DNA of 64,000 bases from Mansonella perstans (Eukaryota; Nematoda; Chromadorea; Rhabditida; Onchocercidae). Below, one piece after another: positions 12,550 through 24,400 of the stretch (positions are counted from its first letter, which is position 1; every line of letters begins with the position of its first letter). The translations under genes were made by a program, and so were the position numbers. The notes beneath the pieces are model-generated. The model did no database searches. It was not told where the DNA came from and worked only from the letters and a program-made list of their open reading frames with translations. Where the stretch lies: the NCBI GenBank assembly GCA_037074765.1, contig JBAMDO010000115.1, positions 112,485-176,484 of the forward strand. The letters are read 5' to 3'.

Positions 12550-14889
12550 ATGAATTTTGAACATGATTTGTAATGAAAAATGCGTGAGCTGATGTAATGG
12601 TGATAAATAAAAATTTTACAGTTTTAACAGAGAAATATTTAATCATGTGCTCCTGATATTCTTCATATTCCCATTAATGGTAAATTGGTAAATGCTCTGA
12701 CGATGGATTACATATTGGCAAATGCTTTGACAAGCGATGGTATCGTTACAATAGATGCTTTGTCTGTTCTCACAGATATAGCGGTTTAGACAGACTGCTA
12801 AAAAAAAGGAAAGTTTTAAACATTTACAGCACTTTCTATAATCAGTACTTCGGAACAAGGATCATTTTTTTTTTTCAGTATAACTCACATTCATTTAAAT
12901 AAAATTTTGCTTCGGTTTTTATACCGTTTAGGCAGTCGCATACTTTTGCTTTTCCAGTAGTTCTGTAAACATCTAGACACTTGCTAAATCATTAGGTTGG
13001 TGAAAATTAGTCATACTATCAGATTTTAGCAAATAAATTGTTATGGGTGAGATGGACACATCTGTATTACTAAAAATAGAAATTTTAAGCAATCAATAGA
13101 TCATTATTAACGAGAAATGAGTTTGTAAATTTCCTGCAATATTGAAACTTGGCATTCACGAAAATTCGGATATTGTTTTTTTTAAGTTAACATTTTCCAC
13201 AAAATAAATGATGCAAAGCCTTGATATTTCTAAAGGTAAATCGTCTTAATGCTGGTATATATTGAATTTATGTTAATAATCGAAATAAAATATTTGAGTC
13301 CTATTCAGTATGAGCATTTGAACCTAAATAATCCTTGAAGTCTCCCGGTTGGTCCAAAAAGTGTATTTTGAACATTCTCATAAAAACTTCCAAACTGCTA
13401 ATTAATGCCTTCAAACTGCTAATTAATGCCCAATTAATGTTTGAAGTATGATTTCTCTCGAATACAAATGTATTTTTATAACATTTCATATCTAATGGAA
13501 TTTGATACGATATTTAATATCTCACAAAAATTGATTATATATTCAATGTTGTACATTTAAGAAAAAAAGAAATTGTAATAGAAGACCTGCTAAATGGAAC
13601 TAAAAATAAAATTATGCCTGAAAATAAAACATTAATTTGTACCTTTTAAACAAAAGGATTTGAGTAACATCTATCTTTTTCATGCAAATACAAATAATAT
13701 TTAGATATTCGACAATGAGTAAAAGAAATTGTTAAGGAAAATAAAAACAACAATACATTTTCTGTGCAGATAATAAGCGATATTGTTGGAATTGGTGATA
13801 TTTGCGTTTATTCCCGCACATTATTTAAATCATCTAAAGATTACGGGTTTATCAGGAAGCGGCAATTACATCAAAATTTCGGTCCAGTAAATCTTTAATT
13901 TACTCTGCTCTTACCATTGCCGTATTCGGTTTCACCTGAAAAAAATCACTCTGCATAGATCAGTGATTGTAAAATTAATGATTTATAATTTTTCGTCGTA
14001 TCGTTTCATTTAAAACTTAAAATCTCTAAAGATATGTTTAGTTTAAAGAAAACATACTGTCGAAAAAGTTCTTGTTAGTTGTAACAAAACTTTTGGAATG
14101 AATGACTTACGGACTCTCCGCATATTGCTACAAATCGGATTAGAAACGCAAAGCTGGTTATAGTTTATTAGTTTATTACTATCCGGATATTAAGTATAAT
14201 GGAACGAAAGTTCAAAATAGTACCAATTATTATAGTGTAATAAGCGAAATACATATTAATATAACGTAATGAAAAATAAGATTAAGGAGAAATACGGAGA
14301 ATGCAATGAAAGTACAAGAAAAGGGAACAATGGTTGCAAAATTAAAGCGTAAGAACAGTAGTAGTAATAGACGATAGTATTGGCACCGAAATAAAGGAAA
14401 TTAGAGAGACTTTATATAAATGTAAATTGTTTACAAAGATAACAATAGCAGTAGAAGTGGATATAGTCGTTTTTGGTTGAGCTAATTACGTATTTATTCC
14501 AATTAATTTCAGGTAAATAAACAAGTGATTCCAAGTTAAATGAAAGGAGTTAACCAAATAAACGAATAAAAATTGAAATATTCGACATTTTCTAGCTTTA
14601 TTATTAGCATAAATTTTATGATAGAATTATTGATCATTAGGAAAAAAACTTATTTAAAAAAACTTTTTTGAAATTAAAACTAGCATTACAAAAAATGCGT
14701 ACAACATTTAATTGGCGATGACCTTCTTCATATATCAAATAATGTGAATCATTACTGTCCCAACTACTTTGATCCGTAATATTTTTGAATACTAACTGTA
14801 ACTACTTTGTTCCGTTATAGTTTTGAACACCAATTGAAAACGCATAACATCGATAAAACGCAGAAATTATTGAATTGAAAGACAAACAA
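12550..14889. other. Intergenic region between IFT140 and the palindrome
   Basis: This region contains the IFT140 3' UTR (AATAAA at 12606) and AT-rich DNA. A degenerate repeat with three units of about 30 bp (each with a core like AAATGCTTTGAC) lies at about 12685-12765. A pair of about 21-bp units (core AAACTGCTAATTAATGCC) lies at about 13389-13431. I see no supported gene here. Confidence 0.5.
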
Positions 14890-17800
14890 TTAAAATATGA
14901 AGAAAGAGTACAATTTTATTTTTGAAAGGTACAAGAAATATACAGCAACTTTAGGATTATTTTACAATTATCATTTGCCTGATTTGGATAAAGCTGGCCT
15001 TCATAACTCACTGCTGTCTTGAAAATTTTTCAAATCGATATTAAAAGTCATACTGAAAAATGAATAATCTTCAATCAAACTCACAAATAATTTGAATGCG
15101 GCAACAAAAAAAAATTATTCAGCCAAAAAAACAGTAACTTTTTCTGATATATAAATTTAAATCGACCTGAAACATGAACTCAATAAAATATTAATAAAGC
15201 ATAAAAGATTGCTTCTGAAATAATTAAATATTAGCTGAGAAATTTCGATTAAAAGTTCAACGCAACAGAAACGGATAACACAAAAATACATCAAGCAAAA
15301 AAGCAGTTTCAATGAAAAAACAAACAAAATCTGTTGAATTAGGAATATCAAAATGAGAAAAAAACAATAAAAATTGCAAACTATTAATAAAGCAAAGAAG
15401 AACTATTAAAATTAAAACCTGAAGATTATTTATTTTGTCGCATAAGCAAGAGTGCTATGTGCTTTTTAGCTGAATATATTTTCTGATTGAAGCATTAAAA
15501 TCAACTTCTATTTAAAATTAACTTCTACTTCTATTTTGAAGTGTGGTCTTTCAACTCCGATTTGAAAAATTATAAAGTCAGAAGTGATTGCAGTTGGTAT
15601 GATGTTAAAAGAATTGTGCTTCTCAGAATAATTAAACTATTAATATAAAAAATTCTGCAAATATCTGAAAGAATTTTTTAATTCTACCTGAGATTTAAAT
15701 TAGCTTCCTACTGAAATTGCCCTTTTTTCATTTGATAACTTTTTTCTTGTATGTATTTCACTTCATAAAAGTAACATTTGACCTCATATAATTTGTGATA
15801 AATAATTCAGATTCTGTACTGCTTTAGACATTTTAGAATTTCGAGAGAAATTTAAAGAGCTTTTTTAAAGTGAACAAATTGAATAAATAAATAAGATAAT
15901 TTAACTGAACGCGAAAATCGTTTGACTGAATTTACTGACTGAGTTAGTAAACAAATTAAGAAATATACAATATGTTGTACGGAGAGATTAATAATCTTTT
16001 GCTGAGAGTGATAATGACCATTGTATGATAATTAACAGCATTGTTTTTTTCTTTCCACTAAATAAGCTGATAGCTAAGTTTATTGTAATTTGTATGATTT
16101 TTAGAAACACTGTAAAGCATTTATTTCATTGGTGTCTGCGGAAATCGCTACATTTTTAAAAAAAAGTCAAACGTTTCTCTGTTAGGAAGGAAATTTTAAC
16201 ATTAAGTGCCTGATCAGTCGTAAAATTTTATTATAGTTATAAAATATGGACTGATAATAAAGGAACCAATTTCATTTAATTAGCAAACGGCATCACTTAT
16301 TTACAAAAGCAACAGTTGTAACTGGTTGAATATGATTATTTCTGAAAAATAAAAGCTTGAAATATCTAAGCGCAGCCTGTTGGAAATCTTTTTGACGACA
16401 CAAGAATAACAGTACCAAATTGAATGAATTCAGTAAACGTATATGCGCGCAAATCAATGCGATGATATATGAGCTTTCAGAAGGGTTCGCCGCGACAATA
16501 TTTTGAACTACTACCGATACCACGACAAAAACTGTAAAAACACGATTAAAAAAATAAAGTAATACAAGTAGAGCATAAATTTTAGAGCATAAATTTGATT
16601 TACTTATAATAACTAAAGTTTATTACTACATTTTGCTACAACTCGTCGGTCATTTCGATACTGATGAAATCATAAATCAAATTTATGCTCTAAAATCACA
16701 ACGAGTATCAATGTTTCAATATTTTTTGGAAGAATCTAGCCTTTCAGCAGAACTGCTCGTGAAAATCCAAAAGCAGAAACGTACGAAATGTAAAACAGCA
16801 GGAGATCAGTGCTGTATGAGTGTATCGCTTTTGATTCTTGAGAAAACGAGACAAATTGCCATTAAATGATTTGTTTTCAAGAAAATGTGAGCGAAAATTC
16901 CTGATAGTAATTATGATACGATAAAATTCAACAGCTTTAGCATACATAAGAAGTTTAATGCAACGGCAGTTCATTGAACAGATATATTCTTTTTGTTTAA
17001 ATCATTATTTTGTATCATTTCCGAAGTATGAATCCATTGAATTCAAATTTTTTTAAACAGCAACTGAATGATACATCATCATATGGCAATTAACCATTGC
17101 AGTGAATGTAAAACAGCTTCATTTTTAAAGTAGAAAAATTTTGAAAACATACTTTCGCAGGTTGACAATTACAGCAACCATAAGGATAACACTCAGGAAT
17201 GAAGCAAATGAAGATATTTGTAGTAGCATTTTAGAGAATGCAGGTGAATATGCTTTATCTAGCCTGCAAGAATTATCTTCCTGTACTTGATTTCTCTCAA
17301 AAATATCTGATAACGATGTAAATGGCAAAGGAAACAATTAGAAGTAAATGTTTACTTGCGTGATTTCTCTTTTTTTCACTAACTTTCCTTAACCAATTTT
17401 TTTAATTCGCTTAGTTTTTTAAATTAATTTACTTTTCGTTACTTACATGCATAAACTGGATATGCTACGACTTGGTTCAATTAAACTTGCAATGACAACA
17501 ACAGTTACTGCAATAATAGTAATTCCATAAAGTATGGCAATTAAGCAATAATCTATTCGTTTTTGATGAAGGTAATAGTATATTGGGAATACTACTACAG
17601 AAAGCCTTTCCACGCTGTTCATCAACAAACTCCATCCATTCAGAAATTCCGCTGTTAAATAAAAAAGGCTTACCTAAAATTTTATTTTATCAAATGCTAG
17701 TAAATTGCTTTATTGACTTAAGCAATTACAATACAATTATTATTTATTCTGAATATTTCCCTAATTTATCCAATGAACTTATTTAAATTCTGTATCGTTT

Positions 17801-19883
17801 TTTTTTTCTACAACTTTGAGAATTCTTGCTATATTTGCAATGAATTGACTTAGTTCTGCAAGAAAAATTGAATTTAGCGAAAACCAATGATTTTTGGCAA
17901 ATTTCGTAAAAAAGAAACGAACACTCAAAACACATTTGTGATGATCGATAAGCCGTTCGCCACGAGCAATCTCGATTAAGCGCTTCGCTCCCAGTAATAT
18001 TGCACCAGTTCCGGTAAATGCACTGTTAAGGAATACAATTGCAAGAATTAAGTACGATTTTCTAAATATTTTCATATAATTTCCAAATACTTTCAAATTT
18101 CGACGTACTATTTTTAAAACTATGTTCAAATTGTCTTAACTCTGAAGTGCTTTTGTCTTATTTACAACGGATTTTCTGATGAAGCTATTCTACTTTAAGC
18201 TATACTTAGTGAATGAGTAAATGAATGACCTGAGTTTTTTATGAGTTATCACAAGTAGAAAGAAAGGAAAATTGATCAATATGAGTGCTGTACCAATAAT
18301 CACATATCCAGACGAACGCAAAAAATAATCAATAGATTTTATCATCATTTCTTCTTCGATTGCAATGCTGTTCGTATCGTTAGTAACAAAATTCACTTTT
18401 TTATGCAAGATGTTGCGCAACAAGTGGTCTTTAAGTATTATTGATAGAATCAGCAAAAATTATTTTTTCTGCAAGACGAATAATATTGCCTGAAATCAAT
18501 CAATTGTTTGAACTGTTAATAAATAAATTTTTGAGGCTACTTTCCTGAATTATTCGGTTTTATAAAATTTAAAAATGCCTGCGGATTTTTCAAAAGTCAT
18601 AAAATATCTTGCTTGAAAAAATATAATAAAGGGAAAGACCTGATTTGAATTTAATGATCTCTCAATGTAAACATGTTTTGAATAGGAAAAGTTTATTGTT
18701 ATATTTTTTTGAAGAACATATATCTAAATTACATGGAGTAACCTTATAATTCAATGAAATCTGTTACTTGGAAAAATAAGCACATAAGTACACTTTTATT
18801 GATATTCCGAAGTAATGAATATCTTCACTATGGCCACCATAACTGATCCTCAGCCATAATTGCGCTTGAACCTTAATTGTTTACAAAAAAAAGAAACGTG
18901 ATTGTTTCGCAACTGAAACTTCATTAACTATCCATCCAATTTGCCATTCATACGTAAATTTGAATTACACTATTAATAAGCATTAAATATTAAATATAAT
19001 TTATTCAACTTTATTTCTTATTCATGCGTAAATCTGAGTTGCATCATGATATACATTAAACATGCATTTTATGCGCATTGAAGCGTAGAAAACTGGATCA
19101 TTTAAAACCTGAGATTAATTAAAACAAATACGCATGAAAATCCAAGCTATTAATTTTTACACGAACTGTTTTTCTACAAATACTTTGCAAATTGAAAGTA
19201 AAATTTTTTTCATTTTACCGCTTAATTTCAAAAAAAAAAGAAAAAAAAATGAAATGAAAAAAAGCCAACCACCTTCGATTTATATTTACTTCCTTTGCTT
19301 CAATTTACGTCAAAAACAAACGGTGTTTTGCAAGAATTATTGTTTTCTTTGCTTAATAAATTCAGCAACAGCAATAGTTGTCCAATGTGCAGCAACATGC
19401 AGACTTCTGTAAAACTGAATTATCTGAATTATAGTTTTAGTATAATATGATTTCCATAAACACTAAAAGTTTTTTTTATAAACATAGTTGAGGTAAAATT
19501 TTTGATAACTGAGATAATTTTTGCTGCTTCACTCAAGTTTCTTTCAACATTATTTTTTTTCAAGATTTGAAATACAAAAAAACGTAAAAATTGAACTTAA
19601 TGAATTTATTATTATGGTAATCAAATACCTTTAAAATCTATAAAAAAATAAGTAGGTGACAACGGCATATTTTATCTAATTTTTATAGAGTTTAGTACTG
19701 AGTATTGACCTCATTGCTTTAGACTGGAAAGGTATGGTTTTGCCAAATTTCCATTTAGCTCAGAAATATTTTATTTCGATCACATTTTTCAGAATCATTT
19801 CAACTTTTGAAAGTATCACCAACATTCACGACAGAAATACAACTATACTTCTTGAAATTGATGTTACAAATAATTTAGAGGGC
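14890..19883. repeat. Left arm of a ~5-kb inverted repeat (palindrome)
   Basis: The reverse complement of this segment matches 21402-26439 almost base for base, with scattered substitutions and small indels. The outer edge is where TTAAAATATGAA matches and the sequences then diverge. The inner edge is the shared TTTAGAGGGC at 19874-19883. The left arm carries the minus-strand receptor copy. The match extends over introns and long noncoding DNA, so this is a segmental duplication and not only gene family similarity. Confidence 0.93.
16293..18348 (-). CDS. Serpentine (7-TM, chemoreceptor-like) receptor, left palindrome copy
   Basis: Exons on the minus strand: 18348-18230, one starting at 18061, 17651-17457, 17306-17153, 16900-16785 and 16531-16293. 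These encode hydrophobic segments with a GPCR-like layout: TM1 ending VITHKKLR, TM2 beginning KSYLILAIVFLNSAF, TM3 ending NSVERLSVVVFP (the ER motif in the DRY position, then a P as in many nematode receptors), TM4 (ITIIAVTVVVIASLI), ECL2 with a Cys, TM5, a basic ICL3, TM6 (FVVVSVVV), and TM7 followed by LCRQKDFQQAA, typical of the start of helix 8. The ATG follows an acceptor-like TGATTTCAG about 140 bp upstream. The end of exon 2 and the join to exon 3 are unresolved. The donor used for exon 3 is weak (GTTTAT), although a strong GTAAGT lies a few bases downstream in a phase that does not fit. I infer a sensory G-protein-coupled receptor of an sr family; subfamily and ligand are unknown. Confidence 0.72.
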
Positions 19884-19936
19884 TATTAATAAACCATATT
19901 TACCAAAATAGACTCAAGCACATAATTTCTTGAAGA

Positions 19937-20828
19937 CAAAATAATAAATCACATTGTGACAGATTTCCATAAATCATATGATTGACATTTTATTTAATTG
20001 ACACGTTGAAACTTTAAAACAGATCGATAAATCCATTTTGAAATTAATCATATCTCATGAATAATAATCATATGTTCTGGCCTGTGCATTTTGCAGTACG
20101 ATTTACACCTAAACACTTTGCTGTACAATTATTTCGATTTCTCCGACATTTCCGACTGATATAAGTTTTTAGGTTTGGGTCTGTAATTAAAGATATCCAT
20201 TTGGTTGGTTGTTCAATAAATATATTTTATTCTTGTTGATTTTTTAATAAGACAACTAATTCTTGGTTGATCTCTTCCCAAATATTCCATTCTGGCTGTA
20301 TGGCTTGGTAATTTTTATAGGTTTGTTGTTGTTGTGATAGGATTTCTGGCTCAGTGTTCATTCTTTCGATTTCAAAGTGATCAATGATGCTACTGCTAAA
20401 TTTTACTGATTTTAATTCAAAGTTCTTTGACTTGCAAAGCTTTTTTTAATTTTTTTTTTTTAAAATTTTCAGACTTTCATTGATACGTTTTGCAATTATG
20501 TCGTCCCTTTACAATATTAGATTAGGTGCCACATTACGTCATATCCATTCAATAAGCTCTGTTGATAGATTTCATTAAATCTTTGCTGAAATTCTCCTTG
20601 AGGAATATCATAGAGATATTGAAATTTGGAAAAAAAATAAGTCAAGTTGTGAAAAATTTCCATAAATCATATAATTGAAATTTTTGATAGTAAACACCTT
20701 GAAGCTTTGAAAACAAAGCAATGAATCCTTATATGACATTTTACAATTAATTATGTCTCATCAATAATCACATAGGATCTAGCTTTGCCAAACACTTTGC
20801 AATGCAATTATTTCGTTTCTCGACATGT
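19937..20828. repeat. Diverged ~200-bp direct repeat pair inside the spacer
   Basis: The segments about 19937-20152 and 20630-20828 share the same order of blocks: GATTTCCATAAATCATATGATTG, a TTGAAAC/GCTTTGAAA block, TATCTCAT.AATAATCA, and a shared end with ACACTTTGC then CAATTATTTCG. Read on the minus strand, both encode a similar Cys pattern (RNNC-x-AKCL). They look like an old internal duplication within the element. They do not have LTR structure. Confidence 0.6.
20229..20390 (-). pseudogene. BEL/Pao env-like C-terminal fragment
   Basis: The minus-strand reading contains FEIERMNTEPEILSQ and later WEEINQEL. It parallels the intact element at about 47,730-47,860 (FEIERINAELEILAQ, WAEVEEQGEQL). 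It stops at a TAA at about 20229. The upstream part of the gene is missing. It lies in the same orientation as the gag fragment, consistent with one internally deleted element. Confidence 0.72.
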
Positions 20829-20917
20829 ATGGTGAATTTCGATTTTTAACGGAGTTCTCGTTGTGTCAATCAGATTTCACCTTTCTTTTGCATTCCTCAC
20901 TTAAATAATACATTTCT

Positions 20918-21403
20918 TCATCTCTTTGAGACATTTCTCCGAGCATTCACTGTGGTATTTACTTCATATTCACAATCCCAATGATTTTGACCACAAAATG
21001 CGCACGGTCTTCTTTGTTTCATTTCGCCTTTTATTGCAGTAGGATAAAGAATCTTCTTTTCATTGTGAATGGTTGCTAATGCTGAGGTTTCATTATAGCT
21101 TCTTGGATTCTGCTTACCTTTAAGCAAAGTATATTTCTTATCCATATGAGTAAAATGATAATTGATTTCTTATTTGTTCATTAACAGTGATCAAATTCCC
21201 AAGAAATCTTCTGAATTTTAATACTCGTGGTAGTCGGCTTCCAACTACGGTTTCAATACTAGAGTGCTCTAGATTTTCTCCTAGTACCTCTAATTATCGT
21301 AAAATTCTTTCCATTTTCTCTCTTCTTTCAATCCGTTCTTTTTCATTTCATTTGATAGATTGTAGCTCGTTGTACAGCAGTTTAGTAATAGTCGACAAAT
21401 CGC
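20918..21403 (-). pseudogene. BEL/Pao gag fragment with zinc knuckle, frameshifted
   Basis: On the minus strand, successive frames read TITKLLYNELQSIK, then a stop, then GENLEHSSIET, then RPCAFCGQNHWD. The same order occurs in the gag of the element at 44354 (TIRKLLYSEFYSIQ, GDNLEHPIIET, RPCIFCNENHWD). Stops and frame changes show it is dead. The gag match begins within a few bases of the inner edge of the right arm, so the palindrome breakpoint lies at or inside this insertion. Confidence 0.82.
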
Positions 21404-24400
21404 CCTCTAAATTATTTGTAACGTCAATTTCAAGAAGTATAATTGTATTTCTGCCGTAGAATGTTGATGATACTTTCAAAAGTTGAAATGATTCTGAAAA
21501 ATGTGATCGAAATAAAATATTTCTGAGCTAAATGGAAATTTGGCAAAACCATACCTTTCCAGTCTAAAGCAATGAGGTCAATACTCAATACTAAACTCTA
21601 TAAAAATTAGATAAAATATTGCCGTTGTCACCTACTTATTTTCTTGTAGATTTTAAAGGTATTTGATTACCATAATAATAAATTTGAAAATTTTCAAAGT
21701 TGAGTGAAGCAGCAAAAATTTTCAATTTTCACGTTTTTTTGTATTTCAAATCTTGAAAATATTTCTTGAAAAAAAATAATGTTGAAAGAAACTTGAGTGA
21801 AGCAGCAAAAATTATCTCAGTTATCAAAAATTTTACCTCAACTATGTTTATAAAAAAAAACTTTTAATGTTTATGGAAATCATATTTTACTAAAACTATA
21901 ATTCAGATAATTCAGTTTTACAGAAGTCTGCATGTTGCTGCACATTGGACAACTATTGCTGTTGCTGAATTTATTAAGCAAAGAAAACAGTAATTCTTGC
22001 AAAACACCGTTTGTTTTTGACGTAAATTGAAGCAAAGGAAGTAAATATAAATCGAAGGTGGTTGGCTTTTTTTCATTTCATTTTTTTTTCTTTTTTTTTT
22101 GAAATTAAGCGGTAAAATGAAAAAAATTTTACTTTCAATTTGCAAAGTATTTGTAGAAAAACAGTTCGTGTAAAAATTAATAGCTTGGATTTTCATGCGT
22201 ATTTATTTTAATTAATCTCAGGTTTTAAATGATCCAGTTTTCTACGCTTCAATGCGCATAAAATGCATGTTTAATGTATATTATGATGCAACTCAGATTT
22301 ACGCATGAATAAGAAATAAAGTTGAATAAATTATATTTAATATTTAATGCTTATTAGTAGTGTAATTCAAATTTACGTATGAATGGCAAATTGGATGGAT
22401 AGTTAATGAAGTTTCAGTAGCGAAACAATCACGTTTCTTTTTTTTTGTAAACAATTAAGGTTCAAGCGCAATTATAGCTGAGGATCAGTTATGGTGGCCA
22501 TAGTGAAGATATTCATTACTTCGGAATATCAATAAAAGTGTACTTATGTGCTTATTTTTCCAAGTAACAGATTTCATTGAATTATAAGGTTACTCCATGT
22601 AATTTAGATATATGTTCTTCAAAAAAATATAACAATAAACTTTTCCTATTCAAAACATGTTTACATTGAGAGATCATTAAATTCAAATCAGGTCTTTCCC
22701 TTTATTATATTTTTTCAAGCAAGATATTTTATGACTTTTGAAAAATCCGCAGGCATTTTTAAATTTTATAAAACCGAATAATTCAGGAAAGTAGCCTCAA
22801 AAATTTATTTATTAACAGTTCAAACAATTGATTGATTTCAGGCAATATTATTCGTCTTGCAGAAAAAATAATTTTTACTGATTCTATCAATAATACTTAA
22901 AGACCACTTGTTGCGCAACATCTTGCATAAAAAAGTGAATTTTGTTACTAACGATACGAACAGCATTGCAATCGAAGAAGAAATGATGATAAAATCTATT
23001 GATTATTTTTTGCGTTCGTCTGGATATGTGATTATTGGTACAGTACTCATATTGATCAATTTTCCTTTCTTTCTACTTGTGATAACTCATAAAAAACTCA
23101 GGTCATTCATTTACTCATTCACTAAGTATAGCTTAAAGTAGAATAGCTTCATCAGAAAATCCGTTGTAAATAAGACAAAAGCACTTCAGAGTTAAGACAA
23201 TTTGAACATAGTTTTAAAAATAGTACGTCGAAATTTGAAAGTATTTGGAAATTATATGAAAGTATTTAGAAACTCGTACTTAATTCTTGCAATTGTATTC
23301 CTTAACAGCGCATTTACCGGAACTGGTACAATATTACTGGGAGCGAAGCGCTTAATCGAGATTGCTCGTGGCGAACGGCTTATCGATCATCACAAATGTG
23401 TTTTGAGTGTTCGTTTCTTTTTTACGAAATTTGCCAAAAATCATTGGTTTTCGCTAAATTCAATTTTTCTTGCAGAACTAAGTCAATTCATTGCAAATAT
23501 AGCAAGAATTCTCAAAGTTGTAAAAAAAAAAACGATACAGAATTTAAATAAGTTCATTGGATAAATTAGGGAAATATTCAGAATAAATAATAATTGTATT
23601 GTAATTGCTTAAGTCAATAAAGCAATTTACTAGCATTTGATAAAATAAAATTTTAGGTAAGCCTTTTTCATTTAACAGCGGAATTTCTGAATGGATGGAG
23701 TTTGTTGATGAACAGCGTGGAAAGGCTTTCTGTAGTAGTATTCCCAATATACTATTACCTTCATCAAAAACGAATAGATTATTGCTTAATCGCCATACTT
23801 TATGGAATTACTATTATTGCAGTAACTGTTGTTGTCATTGCAAGTTTAATTGAACCAAGTCGTGGCATATCCAGTTTATGCATGTAAGTAACGAAAAGTA
23901 AATTAATTTAAAAAACTAAGCGAATTAAAAAAATTGGTTAAGGAAAGTTAGTGAAAAAAAGAGAAATCACGCAAGTAAACATTTACTTCTAATTGTTTCC
24001 TTTGCCATTTACATCGTTATCAGATATTTTTGAGAGAAATCAAGTACAGGCAGATAATTCTTGCAGGCTAGATAATGCATATTCACCTGCATTCTATAAA
24101 ATGCTACTAGAAATATCTTCATTTGCTTCATTCCTGAGTGTTATCCTTATGGTTGCTGTAATTGTCAACCTGCGAAAGTATGTTTTCAAAATTTTTCTAC
24201 TTTAAAAATGAAGCTGTTTTACATTCACTGCAATGGTTAATTGCCATATGATGATGTATTATTCAGTTGCTGTTTAAAAAAATTTGAATTCAATGGATTC
24301 ATACTTCGGAAATGATACAAAATAATGATCTAAACAAAAAGAATATATCTGTTCAATGAACTGCCGTTGCATTAAACTTCTTATGTATGCTAAAAGCTGT

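Larger units (their letters stand above)
19884..21401. other. Palindrome spacer, 1.5 kb, made of retroelement debris
   Basis: This is the unique segment between the two arms. On the minus strand it holds BEL/Pao gag pieces (about 21402-20918) and an env-like C-terminal piece (about 20390-20229). It also has two diverged ~200-bp direct copies of one sequence (about 19937-20152 and 20630-20828). Confidence 0.7.

Noticed and set aside
15157..15351. 64-codon hydrophobic ORF conserved in both arms (also 25978-26172)
   Set aside because: It has no ATG start, sits in an intergenic AT-rich stretch with several acceptor-like sites, and its conservation is explained by the duplication.
16633..16869. 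78-codon plus-strand ORF opposite the receptor gene (mirror at 24698-24462)
   Set aside because: It is antisense to the receptor exon encoding ICL3/TM6, a shadow of the real reading frame.
19134..19412. 92-codon ORF repeated identically in both palindrome arms (also 22196-21918, minus)
   Set aside because: It is lysine/asparagine-rich over homopolymer A runs and has no family or splice support. Its identity in both arms follows from the recent duplication and is not evidence of coding.
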